Assembly (NCBI GenBank): GCA_013399895.1
Contig: VXBA01006222.1
Coordinates: forward strand, 62,001-126,000
DNA from: Serilophus lunatus
Taxonomy: Eukaryota; Chordata; Aves; Passeriformes; Eurylaimidae
Direction of reading: 5' to 3'
DNA: 64,000 nt
Under the pieces are notes generated by a model. It saw only the letters and a program-made list of their open reading frames with translations, did not search any database and was not told where the DNA came from. This document shows positions 48,756-61,000 of this stretch, in pieces (positions within the stretch are counted from its first letter, which is position 1; each line of letters starts with the position of its first letter). A program made the translations under genes and the position numbers.

Positions 48756-51700
48756 AACTGAAGGAGAAAATCATGATAAGGAAGATGAACTAGAATAACC
48801 CAGGGGGAAGAAAAAGAAAAGCTTTCATCTATAAAATGGTTTTTAGAATGAGGGTCTATTATAAATCAGAAATCCTTAAGTGTCATCCAGCTTAATGCAC
48901 TGATTTTTGATTTTTTGCTTTGCCTTTCATGATTTCTAGCTACTGTTTACTGATATAGATGAAAAACATGGCAAGATAATCTGTAAAGACTCTCCACCCC
49001 ATGCCTCCCTCTTTCGGAGAGACATGCAGACAAAAGCTTGCAGGAGAATAGGAAAACCTTCCCAGACATCCAAGATGCATTATGTGGGACATATAATTCA
49101 AACCAACAACATTCTTTGTGAGGGCAAGAAGGTAAAGGCAGATTTTGGAGGCTGTGATCCTTTACACAGAGGAATCGATTTAAGTTTTTGTTGTTTTCCA
49201 TACACGCAGAAGGAAATATCCCCTCTGAAATACAATTGTCCACATTATAAAGCCCTCCTTGCCATTGTTTTTTCCACTCCACCGTAACAAAGCTCCAGCA
49301 GAAGCTACATAGATATTTGCTAAGCACATCCTCTTTCTCAGTACCTGCTTTGGAAACAAGCAAATCTCTTCCCAGATTTTTAAGTGAAGATAATCAAAGA
49401 GAAACATGGAAATGACTTTCCACATTTCTTTACTTCAGTCTCTGAAATCCTCAGGCCTCCCTGTATGCTGAGTTATAAAGGAGGGTCAGTCAGCTGATAT
49501 AAATCTGCTCAGCTGCACAGGGGGGCAGAGATTTTAAGCAAATGTGCAGCAGCTGATGCTCTGGCAGGGCAGGGTGGATGCTGGCAGTAGGTGAGAGGAG
49601 CTGGCACTCATTTGTCTTGTGTGAGACTCAAGGTTTGGTTTCATGTGTGATGCCACTTTGTACCACTAATACTTGTGTCATAAGGTAAAACAGGAGAGGA
49701 AAGAGTAAAAGCAGGGTACAGATTAACTCATAGTTTCCCAAATGCCCGCTGTTTGAGAGCTGGAAATCAACTTCACATCAGTTCTTGAAATCTTCAGAAA
49801 GCATATTTCAATGCATTATTCCTGCAGCACTCACATGTGCTAATTTTTCCATAATTCAGAGTAGGGAACCAAATTAATTGGTAAGAAATTCATCTCAGGT
49901 AAAATAAAAGTACAAGAAGTCTGGGAATTTTAGCTTTTTTGATTTAAAGTTGCTGATACTTTGGATCTGTTATCCAAAACCTCTCGGCTGTACCCAGATC
50001 TTGTCTTACGAAGAAAGAAGAAAAAGGCATTTTAGACCAGTCCACCTTCTTCACCAAGATCCACATCTGATGGCATGAAATAAAAAGAAAGAAACCTTAA
50101 CACTGCTATGGAGTTTGTGGACATGGGAGCATTACAGAAATGGAAGAAGATGGAGTTTAGGATTGCATACAGAATAAAGAAAGAATTCCCAAAGTGTGCA
50201 TGTGTCTTCCTCAAAGCTCAAAAGCCTTTGGACAAGGTGCACAAACATGCCTTTGAATTGCTAAATCCATACAATCATTTAGGCTATTTTCCTGCTGTGA
50301 AAGGATGGGTAGGAGTGTCTAGACAGTGAGAGGCCAAGCCTATTGATGCCGGCAGGGTCTATCCCCATGGAGCCGTCAGCTCTATAGAGCCCTGCAGCTG
50401 CATGATCCAGCTCTCCAGCTGTGCCGTGCAGTAGCACTCTGACAATGCTCCTACCCAAAACAAAGCAGTTTTATGTGATGGTGAAAACGAAACTTCTGAG
50501 GGAAATCACCTCTTCGGGTCCCCAGCATAATGTAGTGGATCTTCTCCAAAAGCCTCTGAGAGAGGATATTCAGAAATGTATGGATGAAAAACAAGGAATT
50601 AAGTAACTTTTATTTGGTATGTGCAGGTACCTATAAGAGGAGAGTCTGCTTCTTAGTAGCAGGGGAAAGAAACAACATGGAGCTCAAGCATTATTTTGCT
50701 GAGAAGAGAACCTCTCTCTCCCCTCTCCCAGTCTGAATTAATGTAGTGGGGGAGGTGCAGGAAGAGGTGTGTTTGCATCCTCCTGGCTGAGCCTTGCTAA
50801 AGAAAACTGCAGAACCAGAAGTGACTGGCAAGGAGCAAAAAAAGTAATGGACTTCTCACGTGGGTATGGAAGATGAGGGATTCCAGACCAGGGCTCCAGC
50901 AAGGCAAATTCCTCCTCCTTCTGTGTCCCCTCACCTTCCTCTCGCAGAAGAGAAATGGTCAGCAATAAGGACAGGAATTAAATCTGACGCCTCACCTGAG
51001 GACAAAGGGAAACTCTGGAAAGTATTCTCTTGTGGAAGAGTAAAACAGTGTCACTTGGAGAAGAGTCTACATTTGCGGGACCATCAAAAGGCGAACACTG
51101 AGACAACTCCATGATAACCCTGGAGACTGCTTTCAAAGAAACCCATTTAACTAGTTAAATACAGTTGCAAGTTGAAGATCACAAACATTTTATATCCAGC
51201 AAGAATGTTGTATTCAGTCAATTCAACTTGCCTGAGATGACAATGCCATGCATAAGACACCTCCAAGAGTGACTTCAAGAGAATCTGAATTGCATTTTCC
51301 AGAGCCCTAGAGTCATGACATTGGAGGCTTTACCCAGTTCCTCATGGCTGTCTGTAGCATAAGGGCGTATGTTAAGTTTCTTAGGAACTGTTTGCCCTTA
51401 AGAGTTTTGAACCCCAAAGCAATCTTTAAAATTTCTTTGTGACATTTTGATAAAGACAACATGTAGCTGTAACTTCTAGACAGTGTTTATAGGCAGCATA
51501 CCTTTTATAATGAGAAGGAAATTGCAGTGCTCACAACCAAGGGAAATAATGAATCTGTTGAGGTGCTGTTAAGTCTGGATGTGCTGAGCTTGCCCCTTAC
51601 CATCACATTACTCATCTATTACTGAAGACATTTCCAAAGAAATGAGAATTGTTGGAAAGTCTGAAAACATCCTTAAATTCAGAACAGTATGCCATTGCAT

Positions 51701-54700
51701 GTTGGAAAGTTTTTTGACAAAATTGTATATTTCAACATCATTTTTTGACAACTGAGTGGCTGCCAGCTTCTAATGATTGCTTATGTTATTGAAAGAAATG
51801 GATGAAATTATGAATCAAAAGGAGGAGGGGCTTAGTTTAGCCAAGATATACTGAACAACTGTTTAATTTGGCTTCCTTGAGTGGTTCTGATCAGGTAATG
51901 TTTCTTTAGTTAACTTGAACTGAAGCAAAATGCCAAAGAAAATTTGCATTTGATTTACAGCTGAGAGAAAAGTGAAACCATTCAAGAAGAAAGTTGGTGA
52001 AGAAAATATACAAAGAAAGCAATTAAATGCCTGCACTTGAGCAAATACTTGAAGATCACAAAAAAATATAAGTAGAATTCAGTTAGTGTTTCACAGACTT
52101 CAGGTCCCATTTGCTATTTTTCAAGGGGTATAGAGTTGTTAGTTGGAAAGTCCTCCAATACAGATCTTCATCTCCAGCTGTTAGTTTTTTGACTTCAAGT
52201 GAGTGTAGAGACAAAGGTTTGAATCAAGTGTGGTTACTTTCTGTTAAAGGCTGCTATTATGAGCTATACAGTGTTTATTCAGTTTTACCATTACCATAAT
52301 TGAATCTCTCCCTACAGAAAAAGGAGAAAATCTTTTCCACTGTGAATATACATTAGTCCAGAAGCCTAAATTCAGCTCATTGTTGATGAATGCCTGCTCT
52401 CATCTAATTCTTGCACTGTGCTGTCACAAATCCTATTGGCGTATCAGCTGAGAAATTACCATCTCCACTGTAACCCTGCGTGCGTAGGCACGTGCTTCAT
52501 TTTAACCTAAAACTGCTGGACTGCAGGTGACGTGCTTCAGCAGGTGCTAGCTGGATGTCCTACACTTCCAATAACAGATGACTCAAATGTGAGGAACCAG
52601 TGTTTTAAAGATTTATTCCTGTAATCTTCCCTGATGGAGTTGAGGAGACTCTGCAACACTTGTCTGTCACCAACTGAAGCCGGTGCTGCTGCCTACAGCA
52701 GGAGCTGCACCAGCTCTTGCCGGTACAGCAATGAGCTGTGATACATCAATACTACAAAGAAAACAAAGATTAGCTATTTTAACCTATTCCTACCATTTTA
52801 CATATACACTAAGATATTATTTGCTATGTAGAGGGTAATTCCCCTGAAGGACACCATGTTGAAGTGGCAAATTAATTCACTAGCTCTTCCAGCTGGCTTA
52901 ATTCTCATCAGCCACCATAATTTATTAACAGTGAGGTGAGAAAAGACATGAATCAGCTTAATGTGCTATAAGTAGGGCATTGTCATGGCAACAAGATGCG
53001 GACTGTTTTCTACTATTTATGTATGGTTTGGTTTGTACTCAACCTTGAGATACCGCTTGGAACTACTAGAATTAGAAACATCTTTTTTTTTTCAACTCTT
53101 TTTCTCTCCAGTGTATTTTTAATAAATGATTAAAATAAGCATGTGAAAGGCTCTGAAGTGTCTCTCCAGGAGAATAGCTATAGGCTTTTCAGTGAGTCTT
53201 CCTAGAAACAGAAGCCTTAACTCAGATCTCCCAACCATTTTCTCGCATTGTCACACAACTGAGTCCATGGATTAACTCCCAGTTTATACCAGTCTGAGAT
53301 CAAAACCAGACCTTCCTTGTTCCATACTCTGCACATAATTATTACCTGAAGGGAGAGGGAGAACTTAACAGTATTATTGAAAACAAAGAGGAAGCTTTTT
53401 TTATTTTCTTAAATGCAATACATTGTACCTAACACAGGGCATGACAAAAATTTAAGGATGTTGCATTTTTACAGACTCATACTGAGGAAATACAAAGTTA
53501 AAAATCAAGTAAAGGATTTTTATTCCTTCCCAGTAAGCCTAAATCCCATGCACATTTTGCACCAATAATTACTGATTTTCATAAAGCCAGTTCATTCATT
53601 CATTCATTCATTTTATTTACTACATTGATGCATAAAGGGAACAGTTGTGATGCTAACACAGCCCTTTGAAAAACAATTACCAATATTACTCTTTTGTTTT
53701 CTTTTCTCCCTCTACTACTTCAGGAATCTGATTTCAAATAGTTAATGAATAGCAAAACATCTCTGTGTCAGGAAAAACAATAGAAAAATTAAATCCCTTC
53801 CATGAAAAATTTTGCAGGCTTAAAACCTTGCTTTGTTCTGAGTAAGGACAAAAAAAATTTGAAAAATTCAAAGACTTATTCCCCTTTTCTCCATCCAGTA
53901 CTCATTAATATTTTTTTAATATGTCTGGGTTTATATTACCCTAGGTGTTTGCTTGCATAATATGTAGGGCAACAGGCAACAAGGCTGTACCATAATATAA
54001 AAGAAAATAGTTTTTATTTAGCCACTTGAGAAAAAAACCCAAACAATATAATATGGAACACAAAAATTCTGTCGAGCTACAAATGCACATGCTCAATTGA
54101 GCACTACTAAATGATACCTACTGAGGTCAAACATGGAAGTTAATTAAGAAATGAAAGATCTGGACAGCCTTACCTAAAGGTTCAATGGAGTTGTTCAGTC
54201 AATGCTGCTAATGGCCCTAAATAGACAAGAGTTGGTAGCTGTTAATTAAAAATGTTTGTGGAGGCCAATTCGGGGGAGTGCCAGTCTTGTTTTCTGCAAT
54301 TCTTTACCCCATGTCAAGTTCAGCGAGAAGTGGGTCTGAGTTGCAGAGTTTGGCTGGTGGCCTGGATCTAACATGGCACATAACAAGCAGGTATGCCAAA
54401 ATATTTGGTGGGCAGCACGAGCAGAGGCGTGTGCCATGTACGGGCACTGGCAGCAGGGACTGGAGGGGCCCTGTGACTGATCACATTGCTCAGGCTCTCA
54501 GGGGCCTTGCTACATATCAGCCCCCTGGTACAAATAAAAGAGAAGACAAAGTCATCCCCCAAACCTCACAGTTAACCAGAGGAAAGTGCACAGGATTGTC
54601 ACTGCGGTGGCACATCCGGCATCACTGTGCTTGGGGCAAGGAGTACCTGAAGGGATACACTGTCACATGAAGCAACCTGGGTGCTCCCTTCGTGGACTGA

Positions 54701-55413
54701 ATGCTTTTTCCAGGAAGTCTCAGCTGTAAGATGGTGGAACAAGTATTACTGGGGAAAACCAGAATAATTATCAGGCCATGCCTGCCCTTAGCTAACACAT
54801 CTCTTGATGCCATTGGTAGCAGATTTTGCCTTACAGGTATTTATCAAGTGAGAAGTAGTTTGTGACCAGTACACTTCACAAAAGCTATGAAATTACTGTG
54901 AAATGTAAGTGACTTCCCCTGACTGCTGGCCAGGCACCATAGCCAGCCCCATGAGCCACTCTGTCACTCACAAGTAGCACCTTTCAGCAATAATGAATGA
55001 GGTGTCAGATATCCAGCTGCTGATACAACATGGTCCAGCCCTTCCTTGGATACTTTTTCATTATTTGAGCTACGTTCTTTAAGGTTGCAATTTCTAATGG
55101 ACAGATTACATTTCAGCTGTCTTCTCCTCACACAGAAGGTGATTATAATTAACTTTGAAACAAAAGGTTATTTTGAAAACCTGCTTGTGATCTTTTTTAC
55201 CTTCCTTATACATAAGAAGACAGTCTGAAATGTTTCTTTCTCCCTGACATTTTCGACTGCTCTGAACCATAGGGTATGTCCTTCGTGTTGGCAAGATCCT
55301 GACTGAGTGGTGGGAATGCTCATCCCTTACACAAAACACTCACACAGTGAATTCTTTTTGATGTTAGAGAAGTGTTAACCATCTCCAAATTTTTTTTTCT
55401 TCCACTGTTAAAG
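48756..55413. other. Intergenic, no gene recognised
   Basis: AT-rich unique sequence, with an (ATTC)n tract at 53591-53614. Short open frames here (under 140 codons) match nothing I recognise. Confidence 0.5.
53591..53614. repeat. (ATTC)n microsatellite
   Basis: About six ATTC units ending in TTTTATTT. Confidence 0.9.
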
Positions 55414-55500
55414 CATGTGGGCACTGTGTCCCAGTTTGCTACAGATCCTGGGCTACTTCAAGTAGCTGGAGTGACTTCTTCATGCTCATCCTATCTACAG
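55414..55500 (+). other. Candidate exon with strong splice donor
   Basis: The 3' edge is CAG|GTAAGT, a perfect donor consensus. Upstream, an uninterrupted T run and CTTCC tract lead to AAAG at 55410-55413. The enclosed 87 bases are open in one frame (29 codons, no stop) and a multiple of three. A second possible acceptor, TGCTACAG, would give 55445-55500. One or two such donors are expected by chance in 64 kb on two strands, so this is weak evidence. Confidence 0.2.
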
Positions 55501-57306
55501 GTAAGTGCATTGACTGAGAATGTGTTAAAATAAAATAAACCAAAACCCTGCCCTTTTGTAACTACCTGGTGCTTTTTCCACACTGAAAGCAAAGGATATA
55601 TAGCCTCATTCTTTTCAAAGCTGGCCCTTCTCTGTTATTTTCGATACCAAACCTTTCTTTACAATTTTCAGAATATGCCTGAAGGAAGTAATAACTAACA
55701 ATGCATTACTTATTTGTTGTTTGACCCTAAATTGATCTTTTTACCTGTCTCAGATTCTTGTCACTGAAGGGTACTGATCCAAGAGTCCACTAGGCAAACA
55801 AGATTTTGAAAAATGCTTCATTATTTGCCTTAGGTCTGTCTTAGTTAAAACTGAATTTCCACCTTAATTAAAAGTAACTCAGGAATCACACATCTCTGCC
55901 CAGTCCTGACAAAATGTTGGAAGAAGGGAGAAAAAACCCGGTTCCCAGGATGAGAGGAGGGAGAAGGAAAAGGAGAAAGACAAGGAGGTATCTGGGCTGT
56001 TTGACCTTGTTATTGGTGATCTAGGAAACATGAGTATGGGCAGCCATTTGCAGGAAAAGTTAGAGGAACCATATATCCCAATCCCATAGAAAGCAAATAG
56101 GAGGCAGAGGCCTCCTTCTGAATGTGCTGTACGAGTCCATGCCTCAGGGAAAGGGTTTCACCAAGAGGTACAGAGGCAGAAATCTTTTATTCAGTCCAAG
56201 GGTATTTTGAACTTCTCACCTTGCTTCAACACCTAAATTCTACACAAAAAATACTGCCTTTTATGGTAAAAAAACCCCTGCTGGTTGTTTCAGGACATTA
56301 CTTTTGAAATGAAGAGATTAAACCTGCTATGTGGAGTCAGGGGAGATCCTTGCCCACTTTGGAAGTTTGGGCTTCAAAATGGAGACTGAATAACATGGTG
56401 AGGAGCCAACTCTTCATCAGTTGGAAGGAATGTCTCTGATTTTGCTTACACCTAATGACACTGGGTGTAGGACCAGACAACTGAAAAATAATTAAAATAT
56501 AGAAGATGAAGAATACACTTCAGATGGCATTCATGCCGTGTAATATAAAAGACAACAAATCAGTAAAAGCACTATAGTACTATTGTTCTTAACATGTTGA
56601 AAAACTCTGCATGAGTTTAATGTGCAGAGGACAACTGATGGGTGCTGAATGATTTAGTAAGAATTTAAAAATTGTAAAAGGACTGGCACAACTGGCAGAT
56701 GCAAGGAAGACTCTATGGAAACCTATGGAATCCTAAGTTGCTGTGTTAACCACCATGCTTTGCCACATAAACACTATCTGCTGCAGTGAAGAAATGCTTT
56801 TCCTGGTAGTGTTGCAGTTAAATATATTTGTGGAGGAAATGTGATTTATCCCATTGAAGGATCTTGCGGTTGCCATGTTAGAAAGTATGTTGTTCATAAG
56901 GTCAGCTCTCAGTCTACAACCTGTGGTATGAGAAACTTGATCTAACAGTTTATTTCTATACAGGGGAGCACATAGACTGGGGTTTGAGTTTCCTATTATC
57001 CATCGAGTTATCTCTTTATAGCAAGATGAATTAACTGATTAAAATAAGGCAACATGCATGACTGACAAAGAAGATTAGTATTTCCATCAAGTTCATAAGA
57101 AAATTAAGATTGATTTAGACAATATTTAGAGTTTCCTAAAAGATATGTAAAACTTTTTGTGCTTTATGCACTCTTCATCATACAGCAAGACCTAAGGTCG
57201 CTGCAATGCAGGCAACCACTCTGATTCTCAGTTTGTGCCCATTTCCTCGGGGATCGATAAAGATCTGGAGAAGACCAGTTTTAGTAGAGCTGCTTTCTTA
57301 GCTTAC
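55501..57306. other. Intergenic, no gene recognised
   Basis: AT-rich unique sequence with a purine-rich stretch near 55950-55990. Nothing gene-like is seen. Confidence 0.5.
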
Positions 57307-58090
57307 CTTCTAGTGCTTTCCAAGATGACTATCAGGGAGAGAAGGGCAGAAAAGGCTTTTTCCCACCCGATACAATGTCCTGAGCCTTGAAAAACACCTC
57401 TGTTCTCCAGAACGCCCAGCCCCAGCCTTAGGCCAAGAGAGGGAGAAAAACCAGGGCTGGAGGAGAAAGGGAGGTAGGTCTTTGGAGAGTGTCCATCCCC
57501 CGGTGACACCTGAGAGTGTCACAGAGTCCCGTCCCTGTCCTTTCCGAGCCCAACTGAGCGACTGCCTGGACCTCTGTCCCCGTCGCTCAGGGCATCGCCA
57601 GGGGTTTCCATACCGAGCCAAACCAGGAGAGCCCTGGTTCGCTGCTAAGGGGCAAGTGGCACCTGGCAAAGCAGCTCGTGGCTCTTCAGAGTGCACAAGC
57701 TCCCAGGGAACCTCTGAGTCATAAGGCGGTCTGTGCCTGAGGAAAGCTGGGAGCCTCCTGGGCAGCGTGTGGTCCTGGGTCTGATCCCTGGCTCCAGGCA
57801 TGAGCCCCGGCAACTCCGGGATTTAAAAATTAAAGTTTGCCATCTAGCGGCAGCCTCAGGCTTCTGGGAGCAACCACCCGCCCCCCCTCCCCCTTTTTGG
57901 GTGATAGTTTGTGATTTCTGAAGCAGATATTATTTCTTTGCTTCCCGCCGGCCCGTTCCGCCTGCAGAAGTGATGGAAGGAGCTCCGGATCTCGGGGCGC
58001 TGCCGGCTGCAGACGGGTCGGTGTCACAACTCTTGGGGCTGCTCCCTCGGTCGTTCGATGGTGCAATGGGCACAGTTTTGCGTAGTATAA
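57307..58090 (-). promoter_or_regulatory. CpG-enriched block with downstream splice donor, possible distal promoter and first exon
   Basis: By eye about 29 CpG occur between 57.48 and 58.09 kb, far more than in flanking DNA, densest at 57.94-58.03 kb. Reading the minus strand away from it, GAAG|GTAAGC (exon end at 57307) is a near-perfect donor. A minus-strand transcript starting near 58.0 kb and splicing at 57.3 kb would run toward FOXN2, as an alternative far-upstream first exon or an independent lncRNA. No protein domain is evident. It could instead be an enhancer with raised CpG content. Confidence 0.3.
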
Positions 58091-61000
58091 AATCCTGAGT
58101 GGCTTAAAATAGCCTAAACCCTAACAACTTCAAAAATTTCAATGTGATTAAAAAAGGAGGCAATGAAATGCAATCATTTCCCTGCACGAATTCTTCTCTT
58201 GCCTGGGACGGTGGTCATTCTCGGAGGATTGTCTCCTTGTGTTTTTCTCTTTTGTTTCCCCTTTAAATGGAGCTGCACCTGCAGGTGATACGCTTGCCCT
58301 GGTTTTTATGGTACTCCCGTGTGTCAGAGCAAATCTGCCAGGAGGCAGCACCTCTGCAGTGCCCTCCTTGCCAAAGTCCCTGTGAGCTTCCTCTGAGCAG
58401 GGCATCTTCCCTACACGAGATCGTATGTGCCTAAAGGATACATCTGGAGACCACCCCTGTCACCACCAGCTACATAAGTAGAAACAACATGAGGCAGCAG
58501 GAGTATGGGAAGTGTTTTCCAAAGGGAAGAAGAGGTCAAGGATCCTTCAGAAAGGAAGCCAGCAAAGAATGTCTGTGGCTGAGGAAGAAGTCTGGAGAGG
58601 GGGCAAAGGGTCTGGAAGGTGGTAGGCAGTATGGTCCACTCGGGTACCCAGATTGTAATTAAGGGACCACAAGCATCCAGCCTGATGCCTGCACAATCTC
58701 TCCTCTTCCACATATAACACTTCTATTAACAGAACTCCAGGTGGGATTGGCAATTTTTTGCAGCATAATCACAATGTTGAATCATATTTAATTTATGAAC
58801 CACTATACACACAGTATCATTTTCTCATATTGATGCTGAGCTGATTATTTCCCAATTCATATTTATGCATTTGATATCTCCCTCTGAAGTGCAGCGCTTC
58901 ATATTTGTCGTTCGTGAACTTCATCTTGTTGATATGAGACCATCTCTTCAATTTAGCATTTTGCATTCTGATTCTGCCTGGCAGACTGAGCAAATTTTAT
59001 AAGTGTACTCTATATTTATCCTTCAAATCACTAATAAAAATATTGACTAAAATCAGTCCTGAAGATCTCTGCACATCTGCTTGGAATGCTCTCTTGAAAT
59101 TTACTTCCAGTTTGACATTGAGTCATTGGCAATAATACTTCGAGAGTTTTTTCATCTATTTGTATACACACTGATAATCATAATTTTGCATAAACTGTAC
59201 TTTGCTAGCTTCTATGTATGAATTCAGGTTAATAGTGCCAAAAGTCTTATTAAATATATTTCCTACTTTTTCTTCCCATCATCAGTACGTAGAATACAGA
59301 CATTTAGCTCTTGCTACAAAACTGTGCAGCTATATAAGAAAGGAGCAATTTTTACTCTCCCTTTCAAATACATTAATTTCATCAAATGAAATTAAATCTT
59401 ATTATTTAATGAAGGAACTTATGAGGCATAAGCTTCTCAAATTATGTTGAGAGTCCAGAGGGATAAAAAAAAAATCTCTGTACCTTTTTATTTGACTTCG
59501 TGTGCAGTATCAGCACAATAAAAATATTTGCTGATGATGTAGATGCTCCTTAATATAGCACATAGGACAGAAATGATGCAAGTGCCTCTTAATCCTAAAA
59601 TAGAATTCCTAGTAAAAGGTGAAAAAAAGGAAAAGGGCTGAATAACCATAACTGTGTCAGTTTTACTGCTAGCACATAATTAGATCTGAAGAAGATGATT
59701 TCAAAATGTCCAGAGCATAACTGTTTCCTGCTATTTAGATGATCTGTTCCTGATTCAGAAGCTTCAGTTCATCTTAAATTTTTAAGTGAAAGAATCTCTT
59801 TGGGGCCTACATCCCCAGTGTGGTAGCAGGAAGCTGCTTCTTTCCAGCCTCTGCATTTTGTAGTTTGCAGAGGAAAAGTATCCTAAACAAAAAAAAAATT
59901 GACATGTTTATTGTTTTTTCTCTGCATGAAATCTCTCAATGTAATGTGTCTGTTTCTGGCATGAACTGGAGGATTTTAGGGATGCCACTGATCTGGAGTG
60001 TAGCATCCACATGCCAGCCCTCTCAGACAGGTGTTTGGGAAGAGGCCAGGAAAAAAGTTGTCTATGGTCCCATGATGGAAACAAAGAAATTAGTCAACAA
60101 CCTCTTCCCATAAAAACCCGAGATCAAGGATCCAATCTGGTAAACAGCTTGAGGGACAGGGCCAGCTAAGCCTGGGCTCTGCTGGGAGCAAGGAGGAGGC
60201 AGCGCAGATTCGGGTCCAGCCCCGACTGAACAGCCCCACTGAATTTGGGGAGACAGATGGTCACATTGCTTTCCTCTTCTTTTTAAGCTTCTAGCTGCTT
60301 TCTCAGCTGAAGCTGTCCCACTGAGAGCAGCAGTAAATGACATTTTGTGGGCGTCTGCAATACAATAAAAGTGGCCCCAATGCAACACCCCACAAAACTG
60401 TGTAACTGCAGACAGAGATGAATCATGCCACCACTGAGCCAGCTCTCACATAGACCCAGTGTAGGTGTTATTATGACTGTAACAGGCTTCAAAAGAAAAA
60501 ATTGCACAAAAGCCAGGCTGGCAGTGTTTGCCGTTAGCAGTAGTTTGGGTAATGCTGCTCAGATCACCTTCTCATATTACAATCACTATTCCTTGAAGGA
60601 GGTTTGGCTGCAAACTCCTCCCAACTCCGTGCTAATTCTGAAGGATAACATGAGAGTCAATTAGGTACTTGCATGACTCAGAAAATGAAATATTGCCCTC
60701 GGTGGGAAGTCAAGGCAGCATGTTTCTCCCAGCCTTCACCAGCACACGTTGTCCTACCCACTAGGTGTCCCTGCCAGCCAGGGAAACAGCGCAACGCAGC
60801 CAGGGCTGCATTTGTTCCGTTCCATTTGACTTCAGCAGAAAACATCAAACACAAACAACAACCCAGGAAACATGTCTGAAATAACTTCTTCTCCTTTTTT
60901 CTTTTCTTTCTTTTTTTTTTTACTTCCTTTTTGAAGCCGCTCCTAATTCATGCACATTGCACAGAATGGAAAAGGCAGATCCCTGTTTTGCCCCACGGGG

